Shown piece after piece: positions 1 to 9,163 of a DNA stretch of 64,000 bases (positions are counted from its first letter, which is position 1; every line of letters starts with the position of its first letter). Made by a program: the position numbers and the translations under genes. Below the pieces are notes generated by a model that was not told the origin of the DNA, searched no databases, and saw nothing but the letters and a program-made list of their open reading frames with translations. The stretch is from Flavobacterium sp. HSC-32F16 (GTDB lineage Bacteria; Bacteroidota; Bacteroidia; Flavobacteriales; Flavobacteriaceae): contig NZ_JALKAC010000010.1 in NCBI RefSeq assembly GCF_024171645.1, positions 62,001 through 126,000 of the forward strand. The letters run 5' to 3'.

Positions 1-62
1 TCTCCAAATACTGTTGGCTCTACAATTACTAAATCTTTTATAAACGTTTTTTCAATTTTCAT
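1..62 (-). CDS. rfbC: dTDP-4-dehydrorhamnose 3,5-epimerase, N-terminal fragment
   Basis: The first 20 codons of a gene that runs off the left edge. The reading starts MKIEKTFIKDLVIVEPTVFG, which matches the usual N-terminus of RmlC/RfbC, the cupin enzyme that epimerises C3 and C5 of dTDP-4-keto-6-deoxyglucose on the way to dTDP-L-rhamnose. It lies 31 bp after the aminotransferase stop and in the same direction, so it is probably the next gene of the polysaccharide operon. The dTDP-glucose 4,6-dehydratase that would supply its substrate is at 21350-22396. Only the N-terminus is visible, so the call rests on family resemblance and context. Confidence 0.7.
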   Translation of the reverse strand, partial: MKIEKTFIKDLVIVEPTVFG

Positions 63-93
63 TTTAAAATATAACTCTTCTTTATTTTTTATT

Positions 94-1227
94 TCAATTA
101 AAAAAAGCCTCAATTACTTTTCTAATTCTATTTTTATCTTCATTTGTTAAGTTTGATCCTGATGGCAAACATAAACCATTATCAAATAATTCCTCAGCAA
201 TTTTGCCTCCGTAATAAGGAAATTCACAAAAAATTGGCTGTAAATGCATCGGTTTCCAAAGGGGACGGCTTTCAATGTTTACATTTTCGAGTGCCAATAT
301 CAATCCCTCCTTATTTTTATTATTATTTGGTTTTATGAGAATTGTATTCAGCCAAAAATTTGAAAAATGAGTTTCATCGAATACTTCCGAAAGCTCTACG
401 TTTTTTATACCTTTAAAAATCTCTTTATAAAAAAAATGATTTTTTCTTCGGGCCTCAATATTCTTATCTAAGATTTTTATTTGTCCTAAACCAATACCGG
501 CACAAATATTACTCATTCTATAATTATATCCTATTTCACTATGTTGATAATGAACTGCAGCATCTTTTGATTGATTTGAATAAAAAATTGCTTTCTCTTT
601 TATCTTTTTGGAATTCGTAATTAGTGCCCCTCCGCTTGAAGTGGTGATAATTTTATTACCATTAAACGAAAGAATCCCAAGAGTACCAAAACTCCCGCAT
701 TTTTTACCTTTATAAGTACTCCCTAAAGCTTCTGCACTATCTTCAATAACAGGTATTCCATATCTATTCGCAATAAAATGAACTTCATCAACTTTATAAG
801 GTATTCCATATAAATGAACGGCAATAATTGCTTTAGGCTTTTTTCCTTTTTCTATTCTATCTTTTATAGCCCTTTCAAGATTCTCAGGACAAATATTCCA
901 TGTATCAGATTCACTATCAACAAAAACAGGCACAGCCCCCTGATATAAAATAGGATTTGCAGATGCTGCAAATGTCATGCTTTGACAAATTACTTCATCA
1001 CCAGCTTTTACATCTAATAAAATCAACGCTAAATGAATAGCAGATGTTCCGGAATTTAATGCTGTGACATATGATTCTTCATTAAAATAATTCTCAAGTT
1101 TAATTTCAAAATCATCAACATTTGGCCCTCCGGAAGTTATCCAATTTGTTTCTAATGCCTTCTGAACATATTCTTGTTCAAAGCCACTTTGCACTGAGAG
1201 TGATAAATAAATTCTTTTATTATCCAT
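94..1227 (-). CDS. DegT/DnrJ/EryC1/StrS-family sugar aminotransferase (PglE/EpsN-like)
   Basis: A PLP-dependent sugar aminotransferase of 377 residues, the normal family length. It would transfer an amino group from glutamate to a nucleotide-linked 4-keto sugar. The cofactor aspartate is D163 in VIEDSAEALGS, and the Schiff-base lysine is K192 in SFNGNKIITTSSGG. The lysine motif with FNGNK resembles the UDP-4-amino-sugar branch (PglE, EpsN) more than the dTDP-3-amino branch represented by the second aminotransferase at 15245. The start overlaps the preceding gene by 8 bp, consistent with translational coupling. The exact sugar is inferred and not proven. Confidence 0.85.
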   Translation of the reverse strand: MDNKRIYLSLSVQSGFEQEYVQKALETNWITSGGPNVDDFEIKLENYFNEESYVTALNSGTSAIHLALILLDVKAGDEVICQSMTFAASANPILYQGAVPVFVDSESDTWNICPENLERAIKDRIEKGKKPKAIIAVHLYGIPYKVDEVHFIANRYGIPVIEDSAEALGSTYKGKKCGSFGTLGILSFNGNKIITTSSGGALITNSKKIKEKAIFYSNQSKDAAVHYQHSEIGYNYRMSNICAGIGLGQIKILDKNIEARRKNHFFYKEIFKGIKNVELSEVFDETHFSNFWLNTILIKPNNNKNKEGLILALENVNIESRPLWKPMHLQPIFCEFPYYGGKIAEELFDNGLCLPSGSNLTNEDKNRIRKVIEAFFN

Positions 1228-1645
1228 TTAAAGACCAGTAATCTGAAGGATAACGAACATCATCTTCCTTAACATTTACAAGTGGCAAAGTCGAAAAAGA
1301 AATGAGCTTTGAATTTGTTTCTAAAGATTCTATAGCGTTGGCATAACCTGCTGGAACATGAACTATTTTACTATCCGATTCAGAAACCATAACAGTTTCA
1401 ATGACTAAATCTTGTGAAGGATTTTCCCAATTATCGATTTTTATAAAATGAATTTTGAAAGAACCATTTAAACAATAAAAGTTTTTTGAATCTAATTTAT
1501 GGCCTTGCCATCCCCGAATAGGATTTTCATCAGAATTACTGATGATATAAAACCTCTCAATTCCTTTAAAATCAAAATCATTTACATACGAGATAGTGCC
1601 GCGGTGATCTGAAAAATTTCCTCCCTGAATAATTTTAGGAATCAT
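1220..1645 (-). CDS. WxcM-like / RmlC-type cupin, sugar epimerase-like protein
   Basis: A single-domain cupin of 141 residues. The N-terminal segment around residues 10-25 (FSDHRGTISYVNDF) and the later VPAGYANAIESL stretch resemble the RmlC and WxcM families, which isomerise or epimerise dTDP-linked keto sugars. It overlaps the next gene upstream by 11 bp and the aminotransferase downstream by 8 bp. Working next to an aminotransferase and rfbC, it probably modifies an activated deoxysugar. It may instead be a non-catalytic or differently specialised cupin, because the family assignment rests on a short conserved core. Confidence 0.65.
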   Translation of the reverse strand: MIPKIIQGGNFSDHRGTISYVNDFDFKGIERFYIISNSDENPIRGWQGHKLDSKNFYCLNGSFKIHFIKIDNWENPSQDLVIETVMVSESDSKIVHVPAGYANAIESLETNSKLISFSTLPLVNVKEDDVRYPSDYWSLNG

Positions 1646-2606
1646 GTTTTAATTTTAAATTATTCTTGCTTATTAAATAAAACTTAGATGTATACACAAA
1701 AAGTAAAGGTATAAGTACAATTAAAAACAAAAATAAATCTTCAACTTTATTATAAAGAGTTATCACAAAAAATGAAACCCCAGTTTGAACTAATGCATAA
1801 AATAAAGAAACCAATCTATGTTGTATTTTATATTCATTACTCAATACCTGGTATAAGTGTAAACGATGGGCTTCAAAAATATTTTGTTTTAAGTACAAAC
1901 GATGAATAATTGTGCAAACAGCATCGACTCCATAGACTGCTAAAAATAAAAGCCAAACTAGAGAATTTGTAATTAGAATAAGTTTTAAAATCAAATAAAT
2001 TATCCAGAAAGCAATTGCAATGCTCCCCACATCTCCTGCAAAACATTTTGCTTTTTTTCTATAATTGAAAAATAAAAAAACCAGACTTGCAATTATTCCA
2101 TACTTTATTAATTCTCCATCGATAAAAAGTTGAATTTTTGTATTCACATACAGTAATGCTCCCATTACTGATAAAGTATACAAACCAGTAATTCCATTTA
2201 TTCCATCCATGAAATTATAGGCATTAATTAATCCTATCGCTAAAACATAAGCAATAAATATGCTCCAAATGGGCATTAAGTTAAACAAGCTCAAATCATA
2301 AAAAATCAAAGTAATTGATAAAAAATGAATCGAAATTCTAATTTTATTTGATAAACTTTGAATATCATCCCAAAAGCTGACCAAACTAACTAATGTTATT
2401 CCAGTGAAGAAAAAATAATTATTTTGTATATGCTGTACAAAATATAATAAAGCCGAAAACCAGAAAATTACTCCACCTCCTCGCAATGTTATCTCAGTAT
2501 GTGAGCTTCTTTTATTTGGTTTGTCAATTATATTAAAATGATCAGCGACTCTAAAATATAATAACATCAAAGTCATTAAAATAATTCCAAGTATTGTATA
2601 TTTCAT
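1635..2606 (-). CDS. MraY/WecA-like glycosyltransferase family 4 (initiating sugar-phosphate transferase)
   Basis: An integral membrane protein of 323 residues with about ten hydrophobic segments. It carries the polyprenyl-phosphate HexNAc-1-phosphate transferase signatures: FWDDIQSL near residues 78-85, NAYNFMDGING near 128-138, FAGDVGS near 189-195 and EAHRLHLYQ near 245-253. Enzymes of this family (WecA, WbpL) load the first sugar phosphate onto undecaprenyl phosphate at the inner membrane and so start each repeat unit. The neighbouring reductase fits the WbpL-WbpK pairing that uses UDP-N-acetyl-fucosamine or quinovosamine. The substrate is inferred. Confidence 0.87.
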   Translation of the reverse strand: MKYTILGIILMTLMLLYFRVADHFNIIDKPNKRSSHTEITLRGGGVIFWFSALLYFVQHIQNNYFFFTGITLVSLVSFWDDIQSLSNKIRISIHFLSITLIFYDLSLFNLMPIWSIFIAYVLAIGLINAYNFMDGINGITGLYTLSVMGALLYVNTKIQLFIDGELIKYGIIASLVFLFFNYRKKAKCFAGDVGSIAIAFWIIYLILKLILITNSLVWLLFLAVYGVDAVCTIIHRLYLKQNIFEAHRLHLYQVLSNEYKIQHRLVSLFYALVQTGVSFFVITLYNKVEDLFLFLIVLIPLLFVYTSKFYLISKNNLKLKHDS

Positions 2607-2642
2607 TGTTTAGTTATGAAACTTTTAATTTTTTAAAAGATA

Positions 2643-3536
2643 TTAATACAAATTTTCTCGTTTTAGATAATCCAAAACAGGCTCAGGGTTCCAATCTAAA
2701 AATTTTCTTGCTTTTGAATCATTAAAAGTTAAGTCTGAAGTTATTTTTTTAACTTTTAGAGAATTAATTGGAGATTTATTACCTAGAACATCTCCAAATT
2801 TCCCAATAATTCTAGCCAAAGATAGTGGTAAATTAAATTGTTGCTTTTTCTTTATTGAAATTTCACGACTTAACTCACTAAAACTTGGATTAACTCCATC
2901 TGTAAGATTATAGATCCCACCAATTGTTGCAACTTTCAAAATAAAACTAGGAATGTCTTTTGCCAAAACCATACTTTTTTTCGCCTTACCTCCTCCTATG
3001 TTGAAATAATAGCCTTTCTGAATAGCTTTTATCATTGCTCCTAAATTACCTGGAGGTCTTTTGCCAACCAATAATGGCAACCTTAATATGCTGCATATAA
3101 TATTATTATCTTCACACCATTTTTGAATTAATTTTTCGGCTTCAATTTTACTTAATCCATAAGGATCTTTAGCCAATAATGCATGTTCTTCGCTTATATC
3201 ATTTCCTATTTCTTGTCCATATACTGCAACTGAACTTATAAAAACAAACATTTTTGGTAAACCAGATTTTTCTAATCCTCTCAATAAATTTAATGTACCT
3301 AAAACATTTACATCGTAAAATTCTTTCTTTTCAGATTCAGATCTTGGTACAACGTGAGCCTTACCTGCTGAATGAACAATTAAATCAAAAATTTGATGAA
3401 AAACGGGAACTTCATTCTGTAAAGAACAGTGGTAACTTCCATTATTTCTATTTAAATCAAAGATATTATAATAATAAAACTCTTTTTTAATTAAAGTTCC
3501 TAGAAAACCATTTGACCCTGTTATTAAAATATCCAA
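2643..3536 (-). CDS. NAD-dependent epimerase/dehydratase family, WbpK/WbpV-like 4-ketoreductase
   Basis: An extended short-chain dehydrogenase of 297 residues. The Rossmann motif GSNGFLG is at residues 7-13, the catalytic serine region SSVAVYG at about 101-107, and the YxxxK pair is Y126/K130 in YGLSKIEAEK. In O-antigen loci such a protein commonly sits beside a WecA-type transferase and reduces UDP-4-keto-6-deoxy-HexNAc to UDP-FucNAc or UDP-QuiNAc. That reaction is the best guess here because the WecA-like gene is the next one downstream. A plain 4-epimerase role is the alternative. Confidence 0.75.
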   Translation of the reverse strand: MDILITGSNGFLGTLIKKEFYYYNIFDLNRNNGSYHCSLQNEVPVFHQIFDLIVHSAGKAHVVPRSESEKKEFYDVNVLGTLNLLRGLEKSGLPKMFVFISSVAVYGQEIGNDISEEHALLAKDPYGLSKIEAEKLIQKWCEDNNIICSILRLPLLVGKRPPGNLGAMIKAIQKGYYFNIGGGKAKKSMVLAKDIPSFILKVATIGGIYNLTDGVNPSFSELSREISIKKKQQFNLPLSLARIIGKFGDVLGNKSPINSLKVKKITSDLTFNDSKARKFLDWNPEPVLDYLKRENLY

Positions 3537-3537
3537 T

Positions 3538-4641
3538 TTATGATTTGTTTAATAGTGAAGAAAATACAGCTACTGTTTTTTGATACATTACTTTATCAGT
3601 AAAACTATCTAAGTAAATTATCCTGGATTTTATTCCAAAATCTTTTGTCAGTAATCTATTATCTCTCAATTTTATGATGCTATTACGTAAATAATCTGCA
3701 TCTCCTTCCTTGATAATAAAACCATTAACATTATCTTCAACACATTCTGCTGCACCTCCCACGTCTGACACTATTATTGGCATACTAGCTGACATTGCTT
3801 CTATTGTTGAAATTGGAAAACCTTCCCAATTTGAAATTAAAGCAAAAACATCATGTTCTTTTATAATTTCTTTTGCATCAAGACGTAAACCAAAATACTT
3901 GATTTCACAAGATGAATTTAGCTTATCAGAGAACGATTTCGTTTTTTCTAAAAGAGGACCATCTCCAATAAAATTTAATTTAATACCAGAAATATCTTTA
4001 CAAACATTAATCAAAAATTTTTGATTTTTTTGATTGTCAAATCTTGCAACCATTACAATAGAAAGTGGTCTATCATTTGATATGTCTTTATTGTTAGGCT
4101 GCACAAAAGCATCCTCAACTCCATTATGAATTACAGCTAATTTAGACGCTTTAAATTTTAATTTTCTAGCCATTTCTAAATCGTAGAATGATACTAGAAT
4201 ATATTTATTGACCATAAATGAAAGTATTCTTTCTATTATAGATCCAATTATTCGTTTTAAAAGAGGGATTCCTTTACTAAAAGACCAGCCATGAACTGTT
4301 AAAACAACTGGCAGTTTTAAACTTTTACCTATAACTCTTCCTAAAAGCCCTGCTTTTGTTGAATGTAAAGAAATTAGATCTGGCTTTAACAACTTAATAA
4401 TATTCCGAATTTCATAAAAAGCCTTTATATCATTAGTTAACGAGAAGTTGTTAGAAAATGATGGAACATTAAAATAGGGAATATTATACTCATTAAGCAA
4501 ATTAGCAAAGGGACCTATCTCTCCTCCAAAAATAACATTTACATCATTACCTTCTTCTTTTATTTTTTTGGCTATTAACGAAACATGTGTTTGTGCACCT
4601 CCTATTGTATCACCTCTGGTTATAATAATTAATATTTTCAT
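3538..4641 (-). CDS. Glycosyltransferase family 4 (GT-B fold)
   Basis: A 367-residue GT-B glycosyltransferase. The N-terminus has the glycine-rich loop GDTIGGAQTHV, and the C-terminal half shows VARFDNQKNQ and EGFPISTIEAMSASMPIIVSD, the nucleotide-sugar donor site of GT4 enzymes. It is expected to be cytoplasmic or membrane-associated and to add one sugar to the lipid-linked repeat unit. It is only 1 bp from the upstream gene of the reductase pair, so the genes are cotranscribed. The donor and acceptor sugars cannot be told from sequence. Confidence 0.85.
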   Translation of the reverse strand: MKILIIITRGDTIGGAQTHVSLIAKKIKEEGNDVNVIFGGEIGPFANLLNEYNIPYFNVPSFSNNFSLTNDIKAFYEIRNIIKLLKPDLISLHSTKAGLLGRVIGKSLKLPVVLTVHGWSFSKGIPLLKRIIGSIIERILSFMVNKYILVSFYDLEMARKLKFKASKLAVIHNGVEDAFVQPNNKDISNDRPLSIVMVARFDNQKNQKFLINVCKDISGIKLNFIGDGPLLEKTKSFSDKLNSSCEIKYFGLRLDAKEIIKEHDVFALISNWEGFPISTIEAMSASMPIIVSDVGGAAECVEDNVNGFIIKEGDADYLRNSIIKLRDNRLLTKDFGIKSRIIYLDSFTDKVMYQKTVAVFSSLLNKS

Positions 4642-4667
4642 AATATTTCTAAAATAAGTAAATAACT

Positions 4668-6035
4668 CTACTCATTAATTTCTAATGTAACATTCTTTGA
4701 TTTTACTGAAGAATATGGGTTTCCGATAAACTTTGATTCTTCTATTTTGTATTTTTTTTGAGGATCATTTGAAAAAAAAGACATTTCTGATCCTCCAAAA
4801 TTTATAAATTTACAATATGAAAAAATTGTGTTGCTATCAGCAAAGAAAAAATTAGTATTATTCCCCTTAATTGTAGATCTTTCAACCTTAACTAATCCAA
4901 CTACACTTTGATATGCATTTTGTCTTCCATTAAAATCTAATTCAGAATCGCTTACATATATTTGAGCAGTACTATGATAATTTAAAAATGCCAAAGCATC
5001 ACCATGATCATTTCCATCATTAAACCCTACTTTTATTATAGATTTATTTAAATAAATTTTTGAAGAATCATTAAGAACATTCGCAATAGCAAAATTGAAG
5101 TCCTTAAATTTTACATTATTTAATCTAAAAATTGTTTTAGCAGTTTCTTCAATATGCAAACATTTAGCATAACCCTGAATATCAATATTATTCATACTAA
5201 CATTATATGGAAATATAGAATACTCAAATGTTAACGCTGATCTGCTTCTTTTTTTATTACTTATTTTACCTTCAAAAGAACAATCGTTAATTGTTATATT
5301 AGCATTCTCACTAACTTTTGCATGATAAATAGCATCTCCAAATGCATCCATATCAATTTTATTTGCAAATTGAGTATACCCTCTGCCTCCAACATTTTTA
5401 AATTTACATTTTGTAATCGTACTGTTCAAAACATCATGAATTCTTAACCCATAACCTAAAATATTTGTAAAAACACAATTTTCAACACTTACTTTTTCAG
5501 CTATTAACTGTGCTGCAATGTAAATATCATCATCAAACGAATCCACATTTTTAGTAATTTCTTGTTGCACCCCATCAATTATTAATCCTGAAATAAATAT
5601 TTCAGTACCTATATTTTCGTCAGGGTTCTCAAGTGTATGAATAGAATTTATTTTTCGTCCTATCGAAATAAAAACATGTTCTTTAAAAGGAGTTAGTTTG
5701 TATGCACTTCTAGTATCAGTAATTTTTGGAGAAATAATTGCTTGATTTGATATAATTTTAATTTTATCACCTCTTACCAACTCTATTCTGATGGATTTGT
5801 TCAAGTTATAGCTCTTTTTGCTTTTTGGTATATATAGAGTTTTTCCATTTTTCACACAATATAAAATTGCTTTTTCAAAAGCATCTGAGTCATCAGCTAT
5901 TCCATTTCCTAATGCACCAAAATCTAACACAGAGATCTTATTCTCAATAATAATATCATTTTGGAAAGTAACAGAGCCAAAACTGAAAATTGATAAATGA
6001 AATAGACCAAATAATATTATAAATCTAATGTTCAT
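4668..6035 (-). CDS. Secreted right-handed beta-helix protein, pectate-lyase superfamily
   Basis: A 455-residue protein with an N-terminal signal-type hydrophobic stretch (residues 3-20). This is followed by VLDFGALGNGIADDSDAF (about 36-53), the typical entry motif of pectate-lyase-like beta-helix domains found in polysaccharide lyases, glycoside hydrolases and phage depolymerases. The rest is rich in short N/D-containing beta repeats (for example ITINDCSFEG, IYLNKSIIKV), as expected for a parallel beta-helix. It lies among glycosyltransferases and overlaps the next gene by 4 bp, so it probably trims, modifies or releases the polysaccharide made by this operon. No catalytic residues can be fixed by eye. 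Confidence 0.75.
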   Translation of the reverse strand: MNIRFIILFGLFHLSIFSFGSVTFQNDIIIENKISVLDFGALGNGIADDSDAFEKAILYCVKNGKTLYIPKSKKSYNLNKSIRIELVRGDKIKIISNQAIISPKITDTRSAYKLTPFKEHVFISIGRKINSIHTLENPDENIGTEIFISGLIIDGVQQEITKNVDSFDDDIYIAAQLIAEKVSVENCVFTNILGYGLRIHDVLNSTITKCKFKNVGGRGYTQFANKIDMDAFGDAIYHAKVSENANITINDCSFEGKISNKKRSRSALTFEYSIFPYNVSMNNIDIQGYAKCLHIEETAKTIFRLNNVKFKDFNFAIANVLNDSSKIYLNKSIIKVGFNDGNDHGDALAFLNYHSTAQIYVSDSELDFNGRQNAYQSVVGLVKVERSTIKGNNTNFFFADSNTIFSYCKFINFGGSEMSFFSNDPQKKYKIEESKFIGNPYSSVKSKNVTLEINE

Positions 6036-6826
6036 GATAATTTCTTTTTAACATAAAAAATTAAAAGTATTCTTCTGATATATTTAATTTTTTCAACAGC
6101 TATTATTTTTATATAAGTTTTAAAGCTTATTAATTGATCTGAATAAAGATTTTTATAACACTTTAAAACCCCCTTATGCATTAGTCTTAGGTTTGATGAT
6201 AATCCATTTTGCCCAAAAGACATTTTATTATCAACATTTGCAGCATCAACATAATCTAATAAATATCCTTTGTGTTTAGAAAGTATATTTAACCATAAAT
6301 AATAGTCTTCCGCAAAATTCATTTTCTCATTAAAACCACCTATTTCAAGGAATGCTTCCTTATTTAAAACTACGCAAGGAGTTAAGAAATAATTCTTAAA
6401 AAGTAGTTTTTTAAAAAAAATTTCTCCAACATGACTTATTGGCGCACCTAAATATTTTGTCGAAATAATTTTATACTGATTATTTTCTTGAAAAAATGAC
6501 TTAACAGTTTTAATGTGATCAGGATACCATATATCATCGCTATCCAAAAAAGCAATGTGAGTACTCGTTGCTAGTGAAACTGCCTTATTTCTTGCAGCTG
6601 AAGGACCAGCATTTTCTTGTTCGGATAAAACTATTTTTATTTCACTATTTATAGTTTTAATGACTTTCTTAATAATTACAAGTGATTTATCTATGCTGCC
6701 ATCATCAACAATGATAATTTCATCTACATTTTCAGTTTGACTTAAGATAGATTCTAAACATTTTGTAATCGTTCTTTCAGAATTAAAATTAGGAATGACA
6801 GCTGAAATTGTGATACTATTTTTCAT
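6032..6826 (-). CDS. Glycosyltransferase family 2 (GT-A fold)
   Basis: A 264-residue GT2 enzyme. SAVIPNFNSERTITKCLESI opens the nucleotide-binding fold, IIIVDDGSIDKS gives the first acidic motif, and FLDSDDIWYPDH (about residue 93 onward) is the metal-binding DXD region. There is no transmembrane segment. It overlaps both neighbours by 4 bp (ATGA type), which shows tight translational coupling within the operon. The sugar transferred is unknown. Confidence 0.88.
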   Translation of the reverse strand: MKNSITISAVIPNFNSERTITKCLESILSQTENVDEIIIVDDGSIDKSLVIIKKVIKTINSEIKIVLSEQENAGPSAARNKAVSLATSTHIAFLDSDDIWYPDHIKTVKSFFQENNQYKIISTKYLGAPISHVGEIFFKKLLFKNYFLTPCVVLNKEAFLEIGGFNEKMNFAEDYYLWLNILSKHKGYLLDYVDAANVDNKMSFGQNGLSSNLRLMHKGVLKCYKNLYSDQLISFKTYIKIIAVEKIKYIRRILLIFYVKKKLS

Positions 6827-7998
6827 AAAATTGACTTCAGCTTTGAAGAAATACTATTCAAATCATTATCTGCCTTAAATTGCCTCATATTATTTTTGAA
6901 CATTTCTATTTTTTCTTTGTAACCGTCATTATTTATTTTAGTAATGATCTCCTTAATTCCATTGAGATCATCACAAAGAAATCCTAACTCGCCAAAACTC
7001 TCAAATAGCCATAAAAAATAGTCGTTCTTTATAGATATTATTGGCACTTCCAATCGGATAGCTTCAAAAATGGCACCGCTTGCGCAAAGTTTATAGGAAC
7101 TATTATCATAGAAAAAAATTATAAAATCTAATTTTGAAATTTCTAATTCAAAATTTTCCTGTGTAACAAAAGAATCTGAATATAAATTTTTAACCAATCC
7201 ATTTTGATAATTATGCAGTTCAGGAAGTACTCTTCCAATTGTCAGCAAATTAATTTTATTGTTAATTATATCGGTTTTAAAATATTCACCTAAATCATAA
7301 ATGCAATTAGAATTTTTTGACACCATTTGCGTTCCAATCGAACCGATAGTCAATATATTATGATCTTCTTTTTCAGCTATGTTTTCTTTATTTACAGAAA
7401 AATTATATGGATGTAATATAGAGTAGATTTTATTTAATGTAGAATAGCTTAATAAATTAACTAAACTTTTTTTAATATTATCTCCCAGTACTATATACTT
7501 AGTTCGTTTACTGCTTAAAAAAAAAGCTAGTTTAAGAATAACTCCTAATAAAATTTCAGATTTTCTTTTTCCCTTAATTTTCAAGAACTCAAGCTCTCCA
7601 TGCAATATAATAACGTGTTTTGTTTTTCTCTTAAATAAAAGAAGAATATTTAAAAAAAGATGTCCTGTTGGAAACAAGCATGTCCATATAAATGTCTCAT
7701 TCTTATGCAATACTCCAACTTTAAATATCTTAAGAATTTGTCTCCACTCTCCAATAATTCTAGATCTCCATTTGAATTTTTTTTGATCATAAAATGCTTC
7801 GTATGGCAAATATTTCAAATTTGGAATATTTGAAAACTGCAAATTTAATTTAACTGCTTTGATATGGTTTTGTTCAGCAATAAAAATAACTTCTCCTGAT
7901 GGATAAGCATTCGAAATCATTTCCACAAAACAGCTATTCACCTGAAAATGAACCTCTCCTACATGAGAAACCTCACTAATTACTATTGTATCTTTCAT
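6823..7998 (-). CDS. Uncharacterised protein, probable GT-B glycosyltransferase
   Basis: A 391-residue protein that I do not recognise with confidence. Its length, lack of a signal peptide and alternation of hydrophobic strands suggest a two-domain GT-B fold. The segment SGAIFEAIRLEVPIISIKND in the last quarter resembles the donor-binding E-x7-E region of retaining GT-B enzymes, and GSIGTQMVSKNS may be the domain linker strand. It sits between a GT2 gene and the EpsG-like polymerase gene, where a glycosyltransferase would be expected. The N-terminal acceptor domain matches nothing I know. Confidence 0.5.
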   Translation of the reverse strand: MKDTIVISEVSHVGEVHFQVNSCFVEMISNAYPSGEVIFIAEQNHIKAVKLNLQFSNIPNLKYLPYEAFYDQKKFKWRSRIIGEWRQILKIFKVGVLHKNETFIWTCLFPTGHLFLNILLLFKRKTKHVIILHGELEFLKIKGKRKSEILLGVILKLAFFLSSKRTKYIVLGDNIKKSLVNLLSYSTLNKIYSILHPYNFSVNKENIAEKEDHNILTIGSIGTQMVSKNSNCIYDLGEYFKTDIINNKINLLTIGRVLPELHNYQNGLVKNLYSDSFVTQENFELEISKLDFIIFFYDNSSYKLCASGAIFEAIRLEVPIISIKNDYFLWLFESFGELGFLCDDLNGIKEIITKINNDGYKEKIEMFKNNMRQFKADNDLNSISSKLKSIL

Positions 7999-8012
7999 AA
8001 TGAATTGCTTTC

Positions 8013-9119
8013 TTATATATTAAAAACTGACTTATAAGGCACATATAGATCATAATAAGAATTAACTAAGGCATTAAATCTTGTCCATGAGAAAAAAACA
8101 ATTAGGGCAAATATAATTACCATAATATTTTTTCTAGTTTTAAAAAAATACAAAGAATATCCTATAAGAAAAATTTCAAATAAAAGAAAAGGAACAGATG
8201 CTCTAGCAAATACAGCTAAATCTTTTGCAAATACAAAATAGGTTAGATTTCCAACCATATAAAGATTAAAGTAACCTTGAAAATATAAAAAATTCCCTTT
8301 TGACCTATTTTTTACGAATATAAAGAAAGGTATAAATAAAAACCTTTTTGTGACTCCCAGTAAATACATTACAATTGGATTGTTGGTTGTATTTAATACT
8401 TCACTATCTTCATTAAGATAATTATTTATTTTTGCGCCAATAAACCCATCAATCCCTAAAGCCCTTAAAACTAAATCTAAAATCAATGTCCCAATTCCAA
8501 TCAATCCTAATGCTACACAAAACGCTGCCAAATAATAAAAAGTCTTATCACTAATTTTACTCCAATAGATATAATAAGCAAAAAAGTATAATATTGAAGA
8601 ATAATGAATTGAAGCCGCTAAGGTTACAAACAAAACAAAAAAAACAGGTTGCTTCCTTATAATAAAAACAGTACTAAATAGTGTCAAAGAAATTGCCAAA
8701 TTTTGACGTACAGCAAATATATCGGCAAAATAATAGCAAAAAAATAATAAAATAAGTGTAAAAAAGAACTCTTTATGAAATTTATAAAAGTAAGAGAACT
8801 TCAATGCCAAACATAAAAAAGAAAAAATTGTTAGAAAGACAGTATAATTAGATGTATACTCCCTAATTTTCCCCACTAGAGCAATATATCCCGGTTCAAA
8901 ATTTACAGTATGAGCATCAGAAAAATAAAAGAAAGTATCATAGTAAGACTCCCAATCTGTACCACATTCCCATCTTAAACTAGAAAATGTCCAGAAAACT
9001 AGAAAAAATAAACACGCTCCTGTTACCAAAAATATCTTTCTTTGATTTTTTTCAAAGCGAACATAATCAGTAAAACTTAAAGTGGTTAATATCAAAAATA
9101 AAATTATGTAGGTTCCCAA
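8013..9119 (-). CDS. EpsG-family membrane protein, likely Wzy-type polysaccharide polymerase
   Basis: A 368-residue membrane protein with roughly ten hydrophobic helices. After the first two helices it contains RWECGTDWESYYDTF and FEPGYIALVGKIRE, the RxGxGTDxxxY and EPGY patterns of EpsG-like polymerases. Such proteins join lipid-linked repeat units on the periplasmic side. It lies in the same operon as the Wzx-like flippase, completing a Wzx/Wzy pair. The only start in this frame before the first helix is TTG (9117-9119), so a non-AUG start is likely. Confidence 0.75.
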   Translation of the reverse strand: MGTYIILFLILTTLSFTDYVRFEKNQRKIFLVTGACLFFLVFWTFSSLRWECGTDWESYYDTFFYFSDAHTVNFEPGYIALVGKIREYTSNYTVFLTIFSFLCLALKFSYFYKFHKEFFFTLILLFFCYYFADIFAVRQNLAISLTLFSTVFIIRKQPVFFVLFVTLAASIHYSSILYFFAYYIYWSKISDKTFYYLAAFCVALGLIGIGTLILDLVLRALGIDGFIGAKINNYLNEDSEVLNTTNNPIVMYLLGVTKRFLFIPFFIFVKNRSKGNFLYFQGYFNLYMVGNLTYFVFAKDLAVFARASVPFLLFEIFLIGYSLYFFKTRKNIMVIIFALIVFFSWTRFNALVNSYYDLYVPYKSVFNI

Positions 9120-9163
9120 TATTTAAATATAAATTTCAAACAAAATGTATTAGTTAACGTATT

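Noticed and set aside
3710..4024. Plus-strand open frame of 104 codons
   Set aside because: It is antisense to the donor site of a clear GT4 gene and shows no protein family pattern.
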